From NCBI GenBank assembly GCA_001513395.1, contig LFTP01000116.1, positions 55,333-84,838 on the forward strand: a stretch of DNA of 29,506 nucleotides, read 5' to 3'. A model generated the notes under the pieces. It was not told the origin of the DNA. It did no database searches and was given only the letters and a program-made list of their open reading frames with translations. How positions within the stretch are numbered: the stretch's first letter is position 1; each line of letters opens with the position of its first letter. The position numbers were made by a program, and so were the translations under genes. Source of the stretch: Clostridia bacterium DTU080. Its GTDB lineage: Bacteria > Bacillota > Limnochordia > DTU080. Positions 24,949 through 29,506 of the stretch are shown here, one piece after another.

Positions 24949-25124
24949 GCGCCCGAGGCAGATATGCGGATTGCGCTCTTCACGTCTGTTCGCTCACACC
25001 TTTGTCTGATAACCCCCTATTTTCACCCTAGACATTACTTGACTTTTTTAGGAGGAATCAGACCTGTTAATGAGAAACACAGTGTTACTCTTACTAACCG
25101 ACTATAAAGAAAGGTGTGATATCC

Positions 25125-26408
25125 ATGGTTACACTTAAGATGCGTCGTTTCTTTCTTTTCGGTGTACTCGTGTTGTCATGCGTAGCGGTCTTGTGCGGAG
25201 TCTGCGCTGCAAAACTGGTGGCTATCAACCCTGGTACACACGATGGCACCACCAAAGCCGTAGCCGAGTTTACGAAAAAGACGGGCATCGAAGTGGAAGT
25301 GATCGCCACCAACTGGACTGCTTTCGATGAGAAAGTGCCCTTGATGCTGGCGGCCGGGCAACAGTTGGATCTCATTCGCTTTGATCAGGGCCATGCCGCA
25401 TTAGCTGCCCTGAGCGGTTGGATTATACCTCTCACACCGTTAATCGAACGCGACAAGCTCAATGTGAATATGTGGCCAAAACCGGTTCTTTGGCACGCCC
25501 CCTACGACCTGCTCGGCGATGTTTACACCCTGCCCTACAACATGGCGGTCAGTACCACCTTTTACAACAGAGCTCATTTCCGGGACGCAGGGGTAGCTTA
25601 TTTGACCACGGAATACGGAGATCCGTCCATGCAAATCGACGCTTGGGTCGCCACACTGAAAAAGCTTCAGCGCGTCGGAGCCGACGGGAAGGTTGACATT
25701 TGGGGCACGATGATCTCCGTAGGTGTCGAAGCGTATTATCTGCTCGGCATTTTCGGAGTCGACTGGGTTACCCAACGGATAGACCGATTCCTCGGTGCCA
25801 CTCCGGAGGTTGTGGCCGCCTATCAACGCCTCGTCGACGTCTGGCTGAAAGACAGAGTGGCGCCCACGCCTGCGGAGCGCTCCGGTCTGGCCTTGGTGAA
25901 CGGCAATCTGGCGACACAGGTCATGCAGACCGGTTCATGGATGGTTCAGATAGACCCGCAGCAGGTAGACATTGGCGTGGCCCCTCTCCCTTGGGGCACT
26001 ACCGTAGCCGTTCAAGGCGGGATTAACAGCTGGGGCATCTCTTCCACATGTAAAGACGTGGAAGCGGCCTGGAAGTTTGTCAAATACTTCACCTACGAAG
26101 AAGGCTATGTGCCTTGGCTGCAGTATGAGTCATTGTCACCTCCCGTACACAGGCAATACTGGAGACATTGGATGGAAACCTTGCGGCACGGTTTGCCCAA
26201 TGCCGACTTGACTGTACCTTTGGAAGGGGCCAACTACTACTGGAATACCAGAATGTCGCTTCTGCCGAACTGGACCGGCAGTATCAAGCCCGTCTTTGAG
26301 CGAGCCGTTAGGAAAGCTGCGGCCGGAGAGGCCCCTGTGGCGGCGGCCATGGCAGAGATCGAAGAGACCATGAACAGTCTGATCCGAGAGCAACCGCTGT
26401 TTAAGTAG
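25125..26408 (+). CDS. ABC transporter substrate-binding protein (SBP 2)
   Basis: A 427-aa exported solute-binding protein of the sugar-type fold. The N-terminus MVTLKMRRFFLFGVLVLSCV is an export signal; cleavage is probably after CAA, although cysteines at VLSC and VLCG leave a lipoprotein possible. Family blocks are EFTKKTGIEVEVIATNW, DEKVPLMLAAGQQLDLIRFD, YTLPYNMAVSTTFYNRAHFRDAG and AAWKFVKYFTYEEGY. The ATG at 25125 is preferred to a GTG three codons earlier that overlaps the AAAGGTG ribosome site. It heads a tight run with the M55 aminopeptidase (25-base gap) and the M14-like protein (27-base gap), so its ligand may be peptide-like or a muropeptide despite the sugar-type fold. No permease is present. 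Confidence 0.9.
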   Translation: MVTLKMRRFFLFGVLVLSCVAVLCGVCAAKLVAINPGTHDGTTKAVAEFTKKTGIEVEVIATNWTAFDEKVPLMLAAGQQLDLIRFDQGHAALAALSGWIIPLTPLIERDKLNVNMWPKPVLWHAPYDLLGDVYTLPYNMAVSTTFYNRAHFRDAGVAYLTTEYGDPSMQIDAWVATLKKLQRVGADGKVDIWGTMISVGVEAYYLLGIFGVDWVTQRIDRFLGATPEVVAAYQRLVDVWLKDRVAPTPAERSGLALVNGNLATQVMQTGSWMVQIDPQQVDIGVAPLPWGTTVAVQGGINSWGISSTCKDVEAAWKFVKYFTYEEGYVPWLQYESLSPPVHRQYWRHWMETLRHGLPNADLTVPLEGANYYWNTRMSLLPNWTGSIKPVFERAVRKAAAGEAPVAAAMAEIEETMNSLIREQPLFK

Positions 26409-26433
26409 TCTCTCAACAGGAGTTGAGTCATCC

Positions 26434-27222
26434 TTGAAGTTCTACATCACTACTGATCTCGAAGGAGTCGTCGGTGTGGAGCGTTTCAGCCAAACCTATG
26501 GGGATGAGCCTTTCCGATTTGCCTCCATGCGACAACTCACTCAAGAGGTCAACGCCTGTATTCGAGGAATCTTAGAAGTGTATCCTGACGCCGTCATCGA
26601 TGTCTCCGACGGACATGGCTCGGGGGGGATCATACGAGAGGATATGGATCCGAGGGCGAATTACCTGCGCGGCTCAGAGCAGGTGCGCCCTCGGCGCCAG
26701 GCGTTCTATCAGTACGATGCCACGATGTTCATCGGGCAACACGCCATGGCCGGCATGGTCCACGCTCCGTTGTGCCATACCATGTCCTCAAAGAACATCG
26801 TCTACTACAGGATGAACAACATATATGTCGGTGAATTCGGTTTCTGGGCAGCTATGGCCGGATTCCACGGAGTGCCCGTGATCTTTGCCAGTGGCGATGA
26901 TAAGTTGGTAGCCGAAGCCCAAGCGCTCGTGCCCAACATCTCCACGGTAATCACCAAATGGGGCGAAGGGTGGCAGAAGGCACGTCACATGCCGGCACAG
27001 GAGCTGCTGGAGCAGATCCAAAGCACCGTCAGCTCAGCTTGTCAACAGATCGATCAAGTCTCTCCCGTTTGGTTTGATCCCCCCTATGCTTGGGAGGTCC
27101 GCTACATCTATCCTCATCGTGCTCCCACGAGAAAGACACAGGGGGTTCGGATAGATCAGATTGATGCCCACACGATTCTGTATCGCAGCGACGATATGCT
27201 TCAGCTGCTTGACGCCAGATAG
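26434..27222 (+). CDS. M55-family D-aminopeptidase (DppA-like)
   Basis: A 262-aa zinc peptidase resembling Bacillus DppA, which removes D-amino acids from the N-terminus of peptides in the cytoplasm. The metal ligands line up: Asp8 and Glu10 (TTDLEGVVGV), His61 (SDGHG), His103 (GQHAMAG) and Glu134 (VGEFG), and the catalytic His115 (CHTMSS) is kept. The start is a TTG, with AGGAG about 11 bases upstream; no ATG is better placed, and MKFYITTDLEG is the normal family start. It lies between SBP 2 and the M14-like gene, which suggests processing of imported peptides, perhaps D-amino-acid peptides from murein. Confidence 0.9.
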   Translation: MKFYITTDLEGVVGVERFSQTYGDEPFRFASMRQLTQEVNACIRGILEVYPDAVIDVSDGHGSGGIIREDMDPRANYLRGSEQVRPRRQAFYQYDATMFIGQHAMAGMVHAPLCHTMSSKNIVYYRMNNIYVGEFGFWAAMAGFHGVPVIFASGDDKLVAEAQALVPNISTVITKWGEGWQKARHMPAQELLEQIQSTVSSACQQIDQVSPVWFDPPYAWEVRYIYPHRAPTRKTQGVRIDQIDAHTILYRSDDMLQLLDAR

Positions 27223-27249
27223 GATCCTTAGCAGAGGAGTGGACACGTT

Positions 27250-28344
27250 TTGCATCCCTTCATCTCAGCGGATTTCCAGAACGGCAAGCTGGACGGTTGG
27301 TCCGTCACTTCGGACACCATACGTCTGGAAATCAAAGACCCCGAAGACGAACCCTGGTTTTACTTCGTGATTCAAGGAGTGGACCAACAGACCTGGCATT
27401 TTGACCTACCCGGCTTGGATCTCAAACAAGCCCCCGTAAGCGTATCCTATGATCGCTTCGACTGGATTCCGGCGGATAGCAGACATGCCAACGGATTCAG
27501 CCACCGCTTTGATCAAGATGCAGCTGTTGTCAGTCTTACCCTGCCTTACACCAACAACATGCTCTATGAGTTTTCACTTTGGGCCCGGCGCTCGCCGCAC
27601 GCGGATCTGATACCCTTGGGCGGACGTCACCTGCAAGATCCTCTGTGCCTGCACATCACCGATTTCGGTGAGTGGGAAGACAAAGCCGTGGTATGGGTTG
27701 TGGCCCGGGAAAGCCCCATTCAAGCTGCCGGTTCGTGGGTCGCCGAAGGTCTCATTCGGTTTTTGGTGTCACCTCATCCGGTAGCCAAACAACTGAGACA
27801 GACCTATCGTTTCTGCGTTGTCCCACTGTTGGATATCGCCGGTGTGGCTCAGGGTGAAAGCAAGAGAACCCTCAGCTGGAAAGGATCCCTACAGGGAACC
27901 GCCATGGGGCACATAGAACAGATGATTAAGGAACAGGTGCAGTCAGGGGCTCGTATGGCTCTGACAGTGACCGTAACGGCGCGAGTCTGCGGAGCCGGGC
28001 AAAGCATTGCTACCTCGCATATCGGAGAAGATGAGATCGCCCGTTGGTTTGCTCACGCTACCGTCACCACTGATATAGGCGCGGATAGCTTCAGCGCTTG
28101 GGCGAGTCAACTGTATCCTAAGAGCAAGTGTCTCACTCTGGAAACCGCCTGGTTCGGTCCGGAGAGCGCGCTCAAGTCTCAGTACGATCTACTGCAAGAA
28201 GGACGTCAACTCGTCCATCTGGTCGGTGAGATCCTCGGGGAAAGGATAAGGGAAACCGCGGCGAGTGAAGATCCCGAGAACATGGAAAGCTACTTGCCTT
28301 GCCGTCCTCGCCGAGAGCGCAAAGCAGATGCCAGCCTTCTGTAA
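27250..28344 (+). CDS. M14 carboxypeptidase-like protein lacking the zinc site (pseudoenzyme)
   Basis: A 364-aa homologue of M14 cytosolic carboxypeptidase-like proteins. The N-terminal beta-sandwich (GKLDGWSVTSDTIRLEIKD, PWFYFVIQG, VSYDRFDWIPADS, FSHRFDQDAAVVSLTLPYTN) and the fold of the peptidase domain (VVWVVARESPIQAAGSWVAE, YRFCVVPLLDIAGVAQG) are kept. The zinc motif HxxE is SPIQ (Ser155, Gln158), the third zinc ligand region DxH is TVT (Thr239, Thr241), and the NPDG and DLNR motifs are lost. Only the late TLE glutamate (Glu298) remains. It is therefore unlikely to be a zinc peptidase and may bind peptide termini. No signal peptide. Start TTG at 27250 with GAGGAG about 10 bases upstream. 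It is the last gene of the SBP 2 - M55 unit. Confidence 0.78.
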   Translation: MHPFISADFQNGKLDGWSVTSDTIRLEIKDPEDEPWFYFVIQGVDQQTWHFDLPGLDLKQAPVSVSYDRFDWIPADSRHANGFSHRFDQDAAVVSLTLPYTNNMLYEFSLWARRSPHADLIPLGGRHLQDPLCLHITDFGEWEDKAVVWVVARESPIQAAGSWVAEGLIRFLVSPHPVAKQLRQTYRFCVVPLLDIAGVAQGESKRTLSWKGSLQGTAMGHIEQMIKEQVQSGARMALTVTVTARVCGAGQSIATSHIGEDEIARWFAHATVTTDIGADSFSAWASQLYPKSKCLTLETAWFGPESALKSQYDLLQEGRQLVHLVGEILGERIRETAASEDPENMESYLPCRPRRERKADASLL

Positions 28345-28349
28345 GAACA

Positions 28350-28395
28350 TTGGATGCACGGCTCGCCAAAAACTGTTGACGGACCGTGCGTCCAA
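28350..28395. other. 12-bp hairpin after the M14-like gene
   Basis: TTGGATGCACGG (28350-28361) pairs with CCGTGCGTCCAA (28384-28395) with one G-T pair and a 22-nt loop. It lies 5 bases past the stop codon and just before the trp promoter. No T-tract follows; it may mark the 3' end of the preceding operon. Confidence 0.65.
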
Positions 28396-28400
28396 GAGCC

Positions 28401-28429
28401 TTGACAGCTGTGAGGGAAACATCTATAAT
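28401..28429 (+). promoter_or_regulatory. Perfect-consensus sigma-70 promoter of trpB
   Basis: TTGACA (28401-28406) and TATAAT (28424-28429) are both exact consensus hexamers with the ideal 17-bp spacer. Transcription should start near 28436, giving a leader of about 220 nt before trpB. So strong a promoter is usual where expression is held back later by attenuation. Confidence 0.92.
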
Positions 28430-28435
28430 GTACTC

Positions 28436-28482
28436 AATTGCTGTAGTTGAAGGTCGACTGGAGAGTCGCCGCTACGGCAATT
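28436..28482 (+). promoter_or_regulatory. 5' stem-loop of the trp leader
   Basis: AATTGCTGTAG pairs with CTACGGCAATT (10 Watson-Crick pairs and one G-U). An inner stem (GG and CGACT with AGTCG and CC, one bulged T) closes on loop GGAG. It starts right at the predicted transcription start and ends 6 bases before the GAG/TAG array, the same place as the 5' stem-loop in the Bacillus subtilis trp leader. GAGTCGC of its 3' side (28463-28469) can also pair with GCGACTC at 28529-28535. Confidence 0.75.
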
Positions 28483-28487
28483 ATGGG

Positions 28488-28529
28488 GAGACGAGCAGAG
28501 GCGAGTCAGTTTAGCTTAGCTTAGTTCAG
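28488..28529 (+). promoter_or_regulatory. Probable TRAP-binding site: array of (G/U)AG triplets
   Basis: GAG occurs at 28488, 28493, 28498 and 28503, and TAG at 28512, 28517 and 28522, each separated by 2 bases within its run. CAG at 28507 links the runs, and another CAG follows at 28527. Seven canonical and two related triplets in 42 nt match the TRAP (MtrB) recognition pattern of (G/U)AG repeats spaced by 2-3 nt. Tryptophan-loaded TRAP would wrap this RNA and favour termination before trpB. The mtrB gene is not in the window. Confidence 0.7.
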
Positions 28530-28567
28530 CGACTCTTTTTGAGGCCTATAGCGAGCTATGACGTTTT

Positions 28568-28597
28568 CCGCCGATCTGCAGCGTCGGCGGTTTTTTT
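28568..28597 (+). terminator. Leader terminator (attenuator) before trpB
   Basis: CCGCCGA (28568-28574) pairs exactly with TCGGCGG (28584-28590) around a 9-nt loop, followed by seven T (28591-28597). It lies inside the leader, 57 bases before the trpB start, so it must be controlled. A second possible stop point is the T5 run at 28536-28540 after GCGACTC. The antiterminator was not resolved by eye; GCAGA of the triplet array (28495-28499) can pair with TCTGC (28575-28579). Confidence 0.88.
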
Positions 28598-28654
28598 GTT
28601 TCACCATAATGCCCTGCTAGACCCTATCATAAATACTTCAAGGGGGACGGCATC

Positions 28655-29487
28655 ATGTCCGATCAAAAACGCGGCTACTTCGGTATGTACGGGGGACAAC
28701 ACGTACCGGAAGTACTCATTCCTGCTCTTGATGAAGTCGACGAGATGTACCAAAAGCTGATAAAAGATCCCACCTTCCACGAGGAGTTCGCCTACTACCT
28801 GAAACACTACACCGGACGACCTTCGTCGCTTTATCGCGCTGATCGCCTGACGGCCGAATTGGGCGGGGCTACCATCTATCTCAAGAGAGAAGATCTCAAC
28901 CACACGGGCGCACACAAAATCAACAACACGATCGGTCAGGTTCTACTGGCAAAACGAATGGGTAAGCGGCGCGTCATCGCCGAGACCGGCGCCGGACAAC
29001 ACGGAGTGGCTACCGCTACCGTATGCGCCCTTTTTGGCTTGCAGTGTGTCATCTATATGGGCGAAGAAGACATACGGCGCCAGGCCCTCAACGTTTTCAG
29101 AATGCGTCTTTTGGGAGCAGAGGTGCGCTCCGTAACCGCCGGAACGGCTACTCTCACCGAAGCGGTCGATGCGGCAATCGAAGACTGGGTGGAAAACGTG
29201 TCGGATACCTTCTATCTCATTGGTTCAGCGGTCGGCCCACACCCCTATCCGACCATGGTCCGTGAATTCCAATCCGTTATAGGTAAAGAGGCCCGTGAAC
29301 AGATCCTGGCTCAAGAAAACCGACTGCCGGATGCTGTGGTGGCCTGTATCGGCGGCGGCAGCAACGCCATAGGCATTTTCCATGCATTTATAAACGATCC
29401 CGTACGCCTTATCGGAGCTGAGGCTGCGGGTTTGGGTGTGGACACGGACAAGAACGCGGCCACGCTGACCAAAGGATCTCCCGGTAT
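28655..29487 (+). CDS. trpB: Tryptophan synthase beta chain TrpB, truncated by contig end
   Basis: The first 277 codons of an approximately 395-400-aa PLP enzyme that joins indole and serine to make tryptophan. Lys88 (HTGAHKINN) is the PLP Schiff-base lysine, Glu110 (IAETGAGQHG) the catalytic acid, and GGGSNAIG (233-240) binds the PLP phosphate. The start MSDQKRGYFGMYGGQHVPE is that of the TrpB1 type, which works with TrpA. AGGGGG lies 8 bases before the ATG. The last codons run into the adapter at 29488, so the true C-terminus is missing. It is transcribed from a strong promoter through a TRAP-like leader. Confidence 0.96.
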
Positions 29488-29506
29488 CTGTCTCTTATAC
29501 ACATCT
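29488..29506. other. Nextera transposon mosaic-end adapter
   Basis: The last 19 bases are the reverse complement of the first 19, again the Tn5/Nextera mosaic end. They are not genomic, and the four or five residues they add to trpB should be ignored. Confidence 0.97.

Noticed and set aside
25071..25139. A 22-codon upstream ORF before SBP 2, with AGGAGG 14 bases upstream
   Set aside because: The ribosome-site spacing is too long, the peptide is unremarkable, and AGGAGG here may be the relic ribosome site shared with the decayed copy.
28345..28654. T-box riboswitch or Trp-codon leader peptide before trpB
   Set aside because: There is no AGGGTGGNACCGCG T-box core. Short frames in the leader (for example from 28428 or 28483) contain no tryptophan codons; the first also starts within the -10 box.
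20..29487. CRISPR arrays, insertion sequences or phage genes
   Set aside because: No spaced direct repeats, transposase or integrase genes, or phage structural genes were seen in the window.

Overview
The window is a metagenome- or draft-type contig of roughly 55% GC. Both ends carry the 19-bp Nextera transposon end (1-19 and 29488-29506), so the terminal genes are cut by the contig ends. No rRNA or tRNA is present to place the organism. Several features suggest a deep, anaerobe-like Bacillota lineage, possibly diderm such as Limnochordia: strong AGGAGG-type ribosome sites, frequent TTG starts, a TPP riboswitch on a thiBPQ operon, a probable TRAP-type leader before trpB, a sigma-B-like promoter before a GSP17M-like stress gene, and a small beta-barrel-like exported protein. 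This placement is inference.

Layout, left end (20-2612). There is the C-terminal end of a DapA/NanA-family aldolase. A two-gene minus-strand unit follows, encoding an FMN-binding membrane protein and an SGNH esterase. An orphan, sequence-divergent hisF is divergent from it. After hisF comes a gap with two long RNA hairpins and a doubtful small ORF.

Thiamine import (2609-6787). A sigma-70-like promoter, a TPP riboswitch, a terminator/SD-sequestering hairpin, then thiB, thiP and thiQ. Thiamine pyrophosphate would switch off its own importer.

Housekeeping middle part (6810-13791). A FlaA1/CapD-type nucleotide-sugar dehydratase/epimerase, a MATE exporter, a glycine-zipper stress protein, a nitroreductase, methylthioribose-1-phosphate isomerase (mtnA) and a single-domain EamA transporter.

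Polysaccharide-related part (13808-24263). Two sulfatases without signal peptides, an orphan sugar-type ABC binding protein, a rhamnogalacturonan-acetylesterase-like SGNH protein, a 1027-aa exported DUF4091/GH123-like protein, an acyltransferase and a small exported beta-barrel-like protein. Together they suggest scavenging of sulfated or acetylated glycans, although no permease or sulfatase-maturation gene lies in the window.

Right part (24419-28344). A decayed, deleted copy of an ABC binding protein sits directly before the intact copy. The intact gene is followed closely by an M55 D-aminopeptidase and an M14-like protein whose zinc and substrate residues are all replaced except the late glutamate. 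This looks like a peptide-scavenging operon with a pseudoenzyme.

Right end (28401-29487). A perfect-consensus sigma-70 promoter, a 5' stem-loop, an array of GAG/TAG triplets at 5-nt pitch, an intrinsic terminator, then trpB (truncated). This matches the architecture of a TRAP-controlled trp leader, here placed before trpB.
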